This document shows positions 38,543-49,485 of a stretch of 64,000 bases of DNA, piece after piece. The position numbers and the translations under genes are program-made. The stretch's first letter is position 1. Every line of letters begins with the position of its first letter. The DNA is taken from NCBI RefSeq assembly GCF_029227915.1, contig NC_079876.1, positions 39,601,828 to 39,665,827 of the forward strand, written 5' to 3'. A model generated the notes under the pieces. The model worked only from the letters and a program-made list of their open reading frames with translations, made no database searches and was not told the DNA's origin. This DNA comes from Hydractinia symbiolongicarpus (Eukaryota; Cnidaria; Hydrozoa; Anthoathecata; Hydractiniidae).

Positions 38543-39964
38543 AATGCATGAGACTTGTAGTTTTCAAAAATGTTTTCATTTTTGATGAGACGCTTAATGA
38601 AAGAGGTTTAATCGCAGGCAAACGAAAACCCGCGATTTCCCGTAAATCCCGGGCTTGGCCCGTATAGTCGAATGTATACAAAGAAAGTACCCAGTAAGTA
38701 AACTCATTTCCAGAACGATTTTTTAAATTATTTTTTCACTACTAAAACGCATAAGACTTGTAGTTTTCAAATATGTTTTCATTTCTGATGAGACGCTGAA
38801 TAAAAGAAGTTTAATCGCCGGCAGACGAAAACCCGCGATTTCCCGTAAATCCCGGGCTTGGCCCGTATAGTCAAAAGTATACAAAGATAGTACCCAGGGA
38901 GTAAACTCATTTCCCGAACGATTTTTTAATTTATTTTTTCACCACTAAAACGCATGAGACTTGTAGTTTTCAAAAATGTTTTCATTTTTGATGAGACGCT
39001 GAATAAAAGAAGTTTAATCGCCGGCAAACCAAAACCTGCGATTTCCCATAAATCCCGGACTCGGCCCGTATAGTCGAAAGTATACAAAGAAAGTACCCAG
39101 GGAGTAAACTAATTTCCCAAACCATTTTTTAAATTATTATTTCACCACTAAAGCCCATGAGACTTGTAGTTTTTAAAAATGTTTTCATTTTTGATAAGAC
39201 GCTGAATAAAAGAAGTTTAATCGCCGGCAAACGAAAACCCGCGATTTCCCGTAAATCCCGGACTCGGCCCGTATAGTCAAAAGTATACAAAGAAAGTACC
39301 CAGGGAGTAAACTCATTTCCCGAACGATTCTTTAAATTATTTTTTCACCACTAAAACGCATGAGACTTGTAGTTCTCAGAAATCTTTTCATTTTTGATGA
39401 GACCCTTAATGAAAGTGGTTTAACTGCCGGCAAACGAAGACCTGCGATTTCCCGTAAATCCCGGACTCAGCACGTATAGTCAAAAGTATGCAAAGAAAGT
39501 ACCCTGGGTGTAAACTCATTTCCCGAACGATTTTTTAAATTATTTTTTCACCACTAAAACGCATGAGACTTGTAGTTTTCAAAAATGTTTTCATTTTTGA
39601 TGAGACGCTGAATAAAAGAAGTTTAATCGCCGGCAAACGAAAACCTGCAATTTCCCGTAAATCTCGGACTCGGCCTGGATAGTCAAAAATATACAAAAGA
39701 AAGTACCCAGGGAGTAAACTCATTTCCCAAACGATTTTTTAAATTATTATTTCACCACTAAAGCTCATGAGACTTGTAGTTTTTAAAAATGTTTTCAATT
39801 TTGATGAGACGCTATACAAAAGAAGTTTAATCGCCGGCAAACGAAAACCCGCGATTTCCCGTAAATCCCGGTCTCGGCCCGTATAGTCAAAAGTATACAA
39901 GGTAAGTACCCAGTGAGTGAACTCATTTCCCTAACGAATATTTACATTATTTTTTCACCACTAA
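38543..39964. repeat. 7-monomer HOR (1422 bp), copy 2
   Basis: This is the tandem neighbour of copy 1 at a 1422-bp offset, with a few substitutions such as CCCATAAATCC near 39,047 and CAGCACGTATAG near 39,469. The end of the unit has AACGAATATTTACATT, which is also found at the end of copies 1 and 3. Confidence 0.87.
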
Positions 39965-40566
39965 AACGCATGAGACTTGTAGTTTTCAAACATGTTTTCA
40001 TTTTTGATGAGACGCTGAATAAAAGAAGTTTAATCGCCGGCAAACGAAAACCTGCGATTTCCCGTAAATCCCGGACTCGGCCCGTATAGTCAAAAGTATA
40101 CAAGGTAAGTACCCAGTGAGTAAACTCATTTCCCTAACGAATATTTACATTATTTTTTCACCACTAAAACGCATGAGACTTGTAGTTTTCAAACATGTTT
40201 TCATTTTTGATGAGACGCTGAATAAAAGAAGTTTAATCGCCGGCAAACGAAAACCTGCGATTTCCCGTAAATCCCGGACTCGGCCCGTATAGTCAAAAGT
40301 ATACAAAGAAAGTACCCACGGTGTAAACTCATTTCCCGAACGATTTTTTAAATTATTTTTTCACCACTAAAACGCATGAGACTTGTAGTTTTCAAAAACG
40401 TTTTCATTTTTGATGAGACGCTGAATAAAAGAAGTTTAATCGCCGGCAAACGAAAACCCGCGATTTCCCGTAAATCCCGGACTCGGCCCGTATAGTCAAA
40501 AGTATACAAGGAAAGTACCCAGTGAGTAAACTCATTTCCCGAACGAATTTTTAAATTATTTTTTCA

Positions 40567-40769
40567 CCACTAAAACGCATGAGACTTGTAGTTTTCAAAA
40601 ATGTTTTCATTTTTGATGAGACGCTGAATAAAAGAAGTTTAATCGCCGGCAAACGAAAACCTGCGATTTCCCGTAAATCCCGGACTCGGCCCGTATAGTC
40701 AAAAGTATACAAAGAAAGTACCCAGGGAGTAAACTCATTTCCCAAACGATTTTTTAAATTATTATTTCA
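40567..40769 (+). repeat. Representative K-type monomer (203 bp)
   Basis: This copy serves as a reference monomer because it carries mostly majority states. In order it has CCACTAAAACGCATGAG at its start, the dyad at monomer positions 29-50, GACGCTGAATAAAAG, the CpG-rich middle (GCCGGC, CCTGCG, CCCGTAAATCCCGG, CGGCCCGTATAG), the palindrome GTATAC, GTACCCAGGGAGTAAACTC, then the T-rich tail that leads into the next CCACTAAA. P-type monomers differ mainly by AGCCCATGAG in place of AACGCATGAG and by TTTTTAAAAATG in place of TTTTCAAAAATG. The phase chosen (CCACTAAA as first base) is arbitrary. Confidence 0.9.
40595..40616. other. 22-bp perfect dyad (9-bp arms, T4 loop) in the K monomer
   Basis: The arm TCAAAAATG is followed by four T and then by its exact reverse complement CATTTTTGA. 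The element recurs in most K monomers at monomer positions 29-50. In P monomers the C of the left arm is T, so the perfect arms shrink to 7 bp. Subtypes with CAAATATG and CATTTCTGA break the arms at two places. Short dyads are a known feature of many centromeric satellites, but no binding protein is implied here. Confidence 0.8.
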
Positions 40770-40979
40770 CCACTAAAGCCCATGAGACTTGTAGTTTTTA
40801 AAAATGTTTTCATTTTTGATGAGACGCTTAATAAAAGAGGTTTAATCGCCGGCAAACGGAATCCCGCGATTTCCCGTAAATCCTGGACTTGGCCCGTATA
40901 GTTGAATGTATACAAAGAAAGTACCCAGGAAGTAAGCTCATTTCCCGAACGATTTTTTAATTTTTTTTTTCACCACTAA

Positions 40980-42401
40980 AACGCATGAGACTTGTAGTTT
41001 TCAAAAATGTTTTCATTTTTGATGAGACGCTTAATGAAAGAGGTTTAATCGATGGCAAACGAAAACCCGCGATTTCCCGTAAATACCGGGCTTGGCCCGT
41101 ATAGTCGAATGTATACAAAGAAAGTACCCAGTAAGTAAACTCATTTCCAGAACGATTTTTTAAATTATTTTTTCACCACTAAAACGCATAAGACTTGTAG
41201 TTTTCAAATATGTTTTCATTTCTGATGAGACGCTGAATAAAAGAAGTTTAATCGCCGGCAGACAAAAACCCGCGATTTCCCGTAAATCCCGGGCTTGGCC
41301 CGTATAGTCAAAAGTATACAAAGATAGTACCCAGGGAGTAAACTCATTTCCCGAACGATTTTTTAATTTATTTTTTCACTACTAAAACGCATGAGACTTG
41401 TAGTTTTCAAAAATGTTTTCATTTTTGATGAGACGCTGAATAAAAGAAGTTTAATCGCCAGCAAACCAAAACCTGCGATTTCCCGTAAATCCCGGACTCG
41501 GCCCGTATAGTCAAAAGTATACAAAGAAAGTACCCAGGGAGTAAACTAATTTCCCAAACCATTTTTTAAATTATTATTTCACCACTAAAGCCCATGAGAC
41601 TTGTAGTTTTTAAAAATGTTTTCATTTTTGATAAGACGCTGAATAAAAGAAGTTTAATCGCCGGCAAACGAAAACCCGCGATTTCCCGTAAATCCCGGAC
41701 TCGGCCCGTATAGTCAAAAGTATACAAAGAAAGTACCCAGGGAGTAAACTCATTTCCCGAACGATTCTTTAAATTATTTTTTCACCACTAAAACGCATGA
41801 GACTTGTAGTTTTCAGAAATCTTTTCATTTTTGATGAGACCCTTAATGAAAGTGGTTTAATTGCCGGCAAACGAAGACCTGCGATTTCCCGTAAATCCCG
41901 GACTCAGCCCGTATAGTCAAAAGTATGCAAAGAAAGTACCCAGGGTGTAAACTCATTTCCCGAACGATTTTTTAAATTATTTTTTCACCACTAAAACGCA
42001 TGAGACTTGTAGTTTTCAAAAATGTTTTCATATTTGATGAGACGCTGAATAAAAGAAGTTTAATCGCCGGCAAACGAAAACCTGCAATTTCCCGTAAATC
42101 CCGGACTCGGCCTGGATAGTCAAAAGTATACAAAAGAAAGTACCCAGGGAGTAAACTCATTTCCCAAACGATTTTTTAAATTATTATTTCACCACTAAAG
42201 CCCATGAGACTTGTAGTTTTTAAAAATGTTTTCAATTTTGATGAGACGCTATACAAAAGAAGTTTAATCGCCGGCAAACGAAAACCCGCGATTTCCCGTA
42301 AATCCCGGTCTCGGCCCGTATAGTCAAAAGTATACAAGGAAAGTACCCAGTGAGTAAACTCATTTCCCTAACGAATATTTACATTATTTTTTCACCACTA
42401 A
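40980..42401. repeat. 7-monomer HOR (1422 bp), copy 3
   Basis: The seven subtypes lie in the same order as in copies 1 and 2, displaced 2437 bp from copy 2. Private changes include ATCGATGGCAAACG near 41,050, CGCCAGCAAACC near 41,457 and CATATTTGATG near 42,031. A fourth, truncated copy lies at about 53,165-54,149. Confidence 0.86.
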
Positions 42402-45400
42402 AACGCATGAGACTTGTAGTTTTCAAACATGTTTTCATTTTTGATGAGACGCTGAATAAAAGAAGTTTAATCGCCGGCAAACGAAAACCTGCGATTTCCC
42501 GTAAATCCCGGACTCGGCCCGTATAGTCAAAAGTATACAAAGAAAGTACCAACGGTGTAAACTCATTTCCCGAACGATTTTTTAAATTATTTTTTCACCA
42601 CTAAAACGCATGAGACTTGTAGTTTTCAAAAATGTTTTCATTTTTGATGAGACGCTGAATAAAAAAAGTTTAATCGCCGGCAAACGAAAACCTGCGATTT
42701 CCCGTAAATCCCGGACTCGGCCCGGATAGTCAAAAGTATACAAAAGAAAGTACCCAGGGAGTAAACTCATTTCCGAAACGATTTTTTAAATTATTATTTC
42801 ACCACTAAAGCCCATGAGACTTGTAGTTTTTAAAAATGTTTTCAATTTTGATGAGACGCTATACAAAAGAAGTTTAATCGCCGGCAAACGAAAACCCGCG
42901 ATTTCCCGTAAATCCCGGTCTCGGCCCGTATAGTCAAAAGTATACAAGGAAAGTACCCAGTGAGTAAACTCATTTCCCTAACGAATTTTTAAATTATTTT
43001 TTCACCACTAAAACGCATGAGACTTGTAGTTTTCAAAAATGTTTTCATTTGTGATGAGACGCTGAATAAAAGAAGTTTAATCGCCGGCAAACGAAAACCT
43101 GCGATTTCCCGTAAATCCCGGACTCGGCCCGGATAGTCAAAAGTATACAAAGAAAGTACCCACGGTGTAAACTCATTTCCCGAACGATTTTTTAAATTAT
43201 TTTTTCACCACTAAAACGCATGAGACTTGTAGTTTTCAAAAATGTTTTCATTTTTGATGAGACGCTGAATAAAAGAAGTTTAATCGCCGGCAAACGAAAA
43301 CCTGCGATTTCCCGTGAATCCCGGACTTGGCCGGTATAGTCAAAAGTATACAAAGAAAGTACCCAGGGAGTAAACTCATTTCCCAAACGATTTTTTAAAT
43401 TATTATTTCACCACTAAAGCCCATGAGACTTGTAGTTTTTAAAAATGTTTTCAATTTTGATGAGACGCTGAACAAAAGAAGTTTAATCGCCGGCAAACGA
43501 AAACCCGCGATTTCCCGTAAATCCCGGTCTCGGCCCGTATAGTCAAAAGTATACAAGGAAAGTACCCAGTGAGTAAACTCATTTCCCTAACGAATTTTTA
43601 AATTATTTTTTCACCACTAAAACGCATGAGACTTGTAGTTTTCAAAAATGTTTTCATTTTTGATGAGACGCTGAATAAAAGAAGTTCAATCGCCGGCAAA
43701 CGAAAACCTGCGATTTCCGGTAAATCCCGGACTCGGCCCGTATAGTCAAAAGTATACAAAGAAAGTACCCACGGTGTAAACTCATTTCCCGAACGATTTT
43801 TTAATTTATTTTTTCACCACTAAAACGCATGAGACTTGTAGTTTTCAAAAATGTTTTCATTTTTGATGAGACGCTGAATAGAAGAAGTTTAATCGCCGGC
43901 AAACGAAAACCTGCGATTTCCCGTAAATCCCGGACTTGGCCCGTATAGTCAAAAGTATACAAAGAAAGTACCCAGGGAGTAAACTCATTTCCCAAACAAT
44001 TTTTTAAATTATTATTTCACCACTAAAGCCCATGAGACTTGTAGTTTTTAAAAATGTTTTCATTTTTGATGAGACGCTGAATAAAAGAAGTTTAATCGCC
44101 GGCAAACGAAAACCTGCCATTTCCCGTAAATCCCGGACTCGGCCCGAATAGTCAAAAGTATACAAAGAAAGTACCCACGGTGTAAACTCATTTCTCGAAC
44201 GATTTTTTAAATTATTTTTTCACCACTAAAACGCATGAGACTTGTAGTTTTCATAAATGTTTTCATTTTTGATGAGACGCTGAATAAAAGAAGTTTAATC
44301 GCCGGCAAACGAAAACCTGCCATTTCCCGTAAATCCCGGACTCGGCCCGTATAGTCAAAAGTATACAAAGAAAGTACCCACGGTGTAAACTCATTTCCCG
44401 AACGATTTTTTAATTTATTTTTTCACCACTAAAACGCATGAGACTTGTAGTTTTCAAAAATGTTTTCATTTTTGATGAGACGCTGAATAGAAGAAGTTTA
44501 ATCGCCGGCAAACGAAAACCTGCGATTTCCCGTAAATCCCGGACTTGGCCCGTATAGTCAAAAGTATACAAAGAAAGTACCCAGGGAGTAAACTCATTTC
44601 CCAAACAATTTTTTAAATTATTATTTCACCACTAAAGCCCATGAGACTTGTAGTTTTTAAAAATGTTTTCATTTTTGATGAGACGCTGAATAAAAGAAGT
44701 TTAATCGCCGGCAAACGAAAACCTGCCATTTCCCGTAAATCCCGGACTCGGCCCGAATAGTCAAAAGTATACAAAGAAAGTACCCACGGTGTAAACTCAT
44801 TTCCCGAACGATTTTTTAATTTATTTTTTCACCACTAAAACGCATGAGACTTGTACTTTTCAAAAATGTTTTCATTTTTGATGAGACGCTGAATAGAAGA
44901 AGTTTAATCGCCGGCAAACGAAAACCTGCGATTTCCCGTAAATCCCGGACTTGGCCCGTATAGTCAAAAGTATACAAAGAAAGTACCCAGGGAGTAAACT
45001 CATTTCCCAAACAATTTTTTAAATTATTATTTCACCACTAAAGCCCATGAGACTTGTAGTTTTTAAAAATGTTTTCATTTTTGATGAGACGCTGAATAAA
45101 AGAAGTTTAATCGCCGGCAAACGAAAACCTGCCATTTCCCGTAAATCCCGGACTCGGCCCGAATAGTCAAAAGTATACAAAGAAAGTACCCACGGTGTAA
45201 ACTCATTTCTCGAACGATTTTTTAAATTATTTTTTCACCACTAAAACGCATGAGACTTGTAGTTTTCATAAATGTTTTCATTTTTGATGAGACGCTGAAT
45301 AAAAGAAGTTTAATCGCCGGCAAACGAAAACCTGCGATTTTCCGTAAATCCCGGACTCGGCCCGTATAGTCAAAAGTATACAAAGAAAGTACCCAGTGAG

Positions 45401-45420
45401 TAAACTCATTTCCAGAACGA
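42402..45420. repeat. Block G3, 3-monomer and 2-monomer units
   Basis: After a TTTTCAAACATG monomer and a second CTATACAAAAG monomer, the block repeats a unit of AATAGAAGAAG (K), P with CCTGCCATTT and CCCGAATAG, and a TTTTCATAAATG monomer. AATAGAAGAAG monomers lie at about 43,801, 44,410 and 44,816, spacings of 609 and 406 bp, so one round lacks the third monomer. 43,192-44,260 is repeated 5483 bp downstream. Confidence 0.82.
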
Positions 45421-48400
45421 TTTATTAAATTATTTTTTCACCACTAAAACGCATAAGACTTGTAGTTTTCAAATATGTTTTCATTTCTGATGAGACGCTG
45501 AATAAAAGAAGTTTAATCGCCGGCAGACGAAAACCCGCGATTTCCCGTAAATCCCGGGCTTGGCCCGTATAGTCAAAAGTATACAAAGATAGTACCCAGG
45601 GAGTAAACTCATTTCCCGAACGATTTTTTAATTTATTTTTTCACCACTAAAACGCATGAGACTTGTAGTTTTCAAAAATGTTTTCATTTTTGATGAGACG
45701 CTGAATAAAAGAAGTTTAATCGCCGGCAAACCAAAACCTGCGATTTCCCGTAAATCCCAGCCTCGGCCCGTATAGTCAAAAGTATACAAAGAAAGTACCC
45801 AGGGAGTAAACTAATTTCCCAAACCATTTTTTAAATTATTATTTCACCACTAAAGCCCATGAGACTTGTAGTTTTTAAAAATGTTTTCATTTTTGATGAG
45901 ACGCTGAATAAAAGAAGTTTAATCGCCGGCAAACGAAAACCTGCCATTTCCCGTAAATCCCGGACTCGGCCCGAATAGTCAAAAGTATACAAAGAAAGTA
46001 CCCACGGTGTAAACTCATTTCTCGAACGATTTTTTAAATTATTTTTTCACCACTAAAACGCATGAGACTTGTAGTTTTCATAAATGTTTTCATTTTTGAT
46101 GAGACGCTGAATAAAAGAAGTTTAATCGCCGGCAAACGAAAACCTGCGATTTTCCGTAAATCCCGGACTCGGCCCGTATAGTCAAAAGTATACAAAGAAA
46201 GTACCCAGGGAGTAAACTCATTTCCCAAACGATTTTTTAAATTATTATTTCACCACTAAAGCCCATGAGACTTGTAGTTTTTAAAAATGTTTTCATTTTT
46301 GATGAGACGCTGAATAAAAGAAGTTTAATCGCCGGCAAACGAAAACCCGCGATTTCCCGTAAATCCCGGGCTTGGCCCGTATAGTCGAATGTATACAAAG
46401 AAAGTACCCAGTGAGTAAACTCATTTCCAGAACGATTTATTAAATTATTTTTTCACCACTAAAACGCATAAGACTTGTAGTTTTCAAATATGTTTTCATT
46501 TCTGATGAGACGCTGAATACAAGAAGTTTAATCGCCGGCAGACGAAAACCCGCGATTTCCCGTAAATCCCGGGCTTGGCCCGTATAGTCAAAAGTATACA
46601 AAGATAGTACCCAGGGAGTAAACTCATTTCCCGAACGATTTTTTAATTTATTTTTTCACCACTAAAACGCATGAGACTTGTAGTTTTCAAAAATGTTTTC
46701 ATTTTTGATGAGACGCTGAATAAAAGAAGTTTAATCGCCGGCAAACCAAAACCTGCGATTTCCCGTAAATCCCAGCCTCGGCCCGTATAGTCAAAAGTAT
46801 ACAAAGAAAGTACCCAGGGAGTAAACTAATTTCCCAAACCATTTTTTAAATTATTATTTCACCACTAAAGCCCATGAGACTTGTAGTTTTTAAAAATGTT
46901 TTCATTTTTGATGAGACGCTGAATAAAAGAAGTTTAATCGCCGGCAAACGAAAACCCGCGATTTCCCGTAAATCCCGGACTCGGCCCGTATAGTCAAAAG
47001 TATACAAAGAAAGTACCCAGGGAGTAAACTCATTTCCCGAACGATTCTTTAAATTATTTTTTCACCACTAAAACGCATAAGACTTGTAGTTTTCAAAAAT
47101 GTTTTCATTTTTGATGAGACGCTGAATAAAAGAAGTTTAATCGCCGGCAAACGAAAACCTGCGATTTTCCGTAAATCCCGGACTCGGCCCGGATAGTCAA
47201 AAGTATACAAAAGAAAGTACCCAGGGAGTAAACTCATTTCCGAAACGATTTTTTAAATTATTATTTCACCACTAAAGCCCATGAGACTTGTAGTTTTTAA
47301 AAATGTTTTCAATTTTGATGAGGCGCTATACAAAAGAAGTTTAATCGCCGGCAAACGAAAACCCGCGATTTCCCGTAAATCCCGGTCTCGGCCCGTATAG
47401 TCAAAAGTATACAAGGAAAGTACCCAGTGAGTAAACTCATTTCCCTAACGAATTTTTAAATTATTTTTTCACCACTAAAACGCATAAGACTTGTAGTTTT
47501 CAAATATGTTTTCATTTCTGATGAGACGCTGAATAAAAGAAGTTTAATCGCCGGCAGACAAAAACCCGCGATTTCCCGTAAATCCCGGGCTTGGCCCGTA
47601 TAGTCAAAAGTATACAAAGATAGTACCCAGGGAGTAAACTCATTTCCCGAACGATTTTTTAATTTATTTTTTCACCACTAAAACGCATGAGACTTGTAGT
47701 TTTCAAAAATGTTTTCATTTTTGATGAGACGCTGAATAAAAGAAGTTTAATCGCCGGCAAACCAAAACCTGCGATTTCCCGTAAATCCCAGCCTCGGCCC
47801 GTATAGTCAAAAGTATACAAAGAAAGTACCCAGGGAGTAAACTAATTTCCCAAACCATTTTTTAAATTATTATTTCACCACTAAAGCCCATGAGACTTGT
47901 AGTTTTTAAAAATGTTTTCATTTTTGATGAGACGCTGAATAAAAGAAGTTTAATCGCCGGCAAACGAAAACCCGCGATTTCCCGTAAATCCCGGACTCGG
48001 CCCGTATAGTCAAAAGTATACAAAGAAAGTACCCAGGGAGTAAACTCATTTCCCGAACGATTCTTTAAATTATTTTTTCACCACTAAAACGCATAAGACT
48101 TGTAGTTTTCAAAAATGTTTTCATTTTTGATGAGACGCTGAATAAAAGAAGTTTAATCGCCGGCAAACGAAAACCTGCGATTTTCCGTAAATCCCGGACT
48201 CGGCCCGGATAGTCAAAAGTATACAAAAGAAAGTACCCAGGGAGTAAACTCATTTCCGAAACGATTTTTTAAATTATTATTTCACCACTAAAGCCCATGA
48301 GACTTGTAGTTTTTAAAAATGTTTTCAATTTTGATGAGGCGCTATACAAAAGAAGTTTAATCGCCGGCAAACGAAAACCCGCGATTTCCCGTAAATCCCG

Positions 48401-49485
48401 GTCTCGGCCCGTATAGTCAAAAGTATACAAGGAAAGTACCCAGGGAGTAAACTCATTTCCCTAACGAATTTTTAAATTATTTTTTCACCACTAAAACGCA
48501 TGAGACTTGTAGTTTTCAAAAATGTTTTCATTTGTGATGAGACGCTGAATAAAAGAAGTTTAATCGCCGGCAAACGAAAACCTGCGATTTCCCGTAAATC
48601 CCGGACTCGGCCCGGATAGTCAAAAGTATACAAAGAAAGTACCCACGGTGTAAACTCATTTCCCGAACGATTTTTTAAATTATTTTTTCACCACTAAAAC
48701 GCATGAGACTTGTAGTTTTCAAAAATGTTTTCATTTTTGATGAGACGCTGAATAAAAGAAGTTTAATCGCCGGCAAACGAAAACCTGCGATTTCCCGTGA
48801 ATCCCGGACTTGGCCGGTATAGTCAAAAGTATACAAAGAAAGTACCCAGGGAGTAAACTCATTTCCCAAACGATTTTTTAAATTATTATTTCACCACTAA
48901 AGCCCATGAGACTTGTAGTTTTTAAAAATGTTTTCATTTTTGATGAGACGCTGAATAAAAGAAGTTTAATCGCCGGCAAACGAAAACCCGCGATTTCCCG
49001 TAAATCCCGGACTCGGCCCGTATAGTCAAAAGTATACAAGGAAAGTACCCAGTGAGTAAACTCATTTCCGGAACGAATTTTTAAATTATTTTTTCACCAC
49101 TAAAACGCATGAGACTTGTAGTTTTCAAAAATGTTTTCATTTTTGATGAGACGCTGAATAAAAGAAGTTTAATCGCCGGCAAACGAAAACCTGCGATTTC
49201 CCGTGAATCCCGGACTCGGCCCGAATAGTCAAAAGTATACAAAGAAAGTACCCACGGTGTAAACTCATTTCCCGAACGATTTTTTAATTTATTTTTTCAC
49301 CACTAAAACGCATGAGACTTGTAGTTTTCAAAAATGTTTTCATTTTTGATGAGACGCTGAATAGAAGAAGTTTAATCGCCGGCAAACGAAAACCTGCGAT
49401 TTCCCGTAAATCCCGGACTTGGCCCGTATAGTCAAAAGTATACAAAGAAAGTACCCAGGGAGTAAACTCATTTCCCAAACAATTT
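45421..49485. repeat. Block G4a, 5-monomer HOR region
   Basis: GCATAAGAC monomers with CAAATATG at 45,470, 46,485 and 47,501 are spaced 1015-1016 bp apart, defining a 5-monomer unit. The other members are a K monomer with AAACCAAAACC and CCCAGCCTCGG, a P monomer, a CATAAATG or GCATAAGAC K monomer with GATTTTCCG, and a P monomer. The stretch from about 45,830 to 49,190 is repeated with a 3656-bp shift. Confidence 0.83.

Larger units (their letters stand above)
39965..40979. repeat. Five-monomer spacer between 7-monomer HOR copies
   Basis: The spacer starts with two adjacent, nearly identical monomers with TTTTCAAACATG (203 bp apart, near 39,988 and 40,191). They are followed by K monomers, the reference monomer at 40,567, and a P-fronted monomer ending in the GTTGAATGTATAC subtype (40,901). 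From about 40,408 onward it is repeated 12,185 bp downstream. Confidence 0.8.

Noticed and set aside
38785-38872. Hammerhead-ribozyme-like words in order: CTGATGAG, CGAAAA, GTC
   Set aside because: Hammerhead motifs do occur in some animal and plant satellites. Here, bases after CTGATGAG and before CGAAA do not pair to form stem II, the bases flanking CGAAAA and GTC do not form stem III, and most monomers have TTGATGAG, lacking the essential C. A covariance-model search would settle it, but I see no support.
40551-40745. Recurrent minus-strand frame of about 64 codons (starting MGNEFTPWVLSLYTF) present in dozens of monomers, and plus-strand frames of about 65 codons
   Set aside because: The minus-strand frame starts at TTG rather than ATG, covers almost exactly one monomer, and is followed by a stop in the AT-rich tail. 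Because 203 is not a multiple of 3, the frame cannot continue from monomer to monomer. Both strands are open over the same bases, and the changes track monomer subtypes rather than codon positions. I see no promoter or ribosome-binding context. These are by-products of the repeat, not genes.
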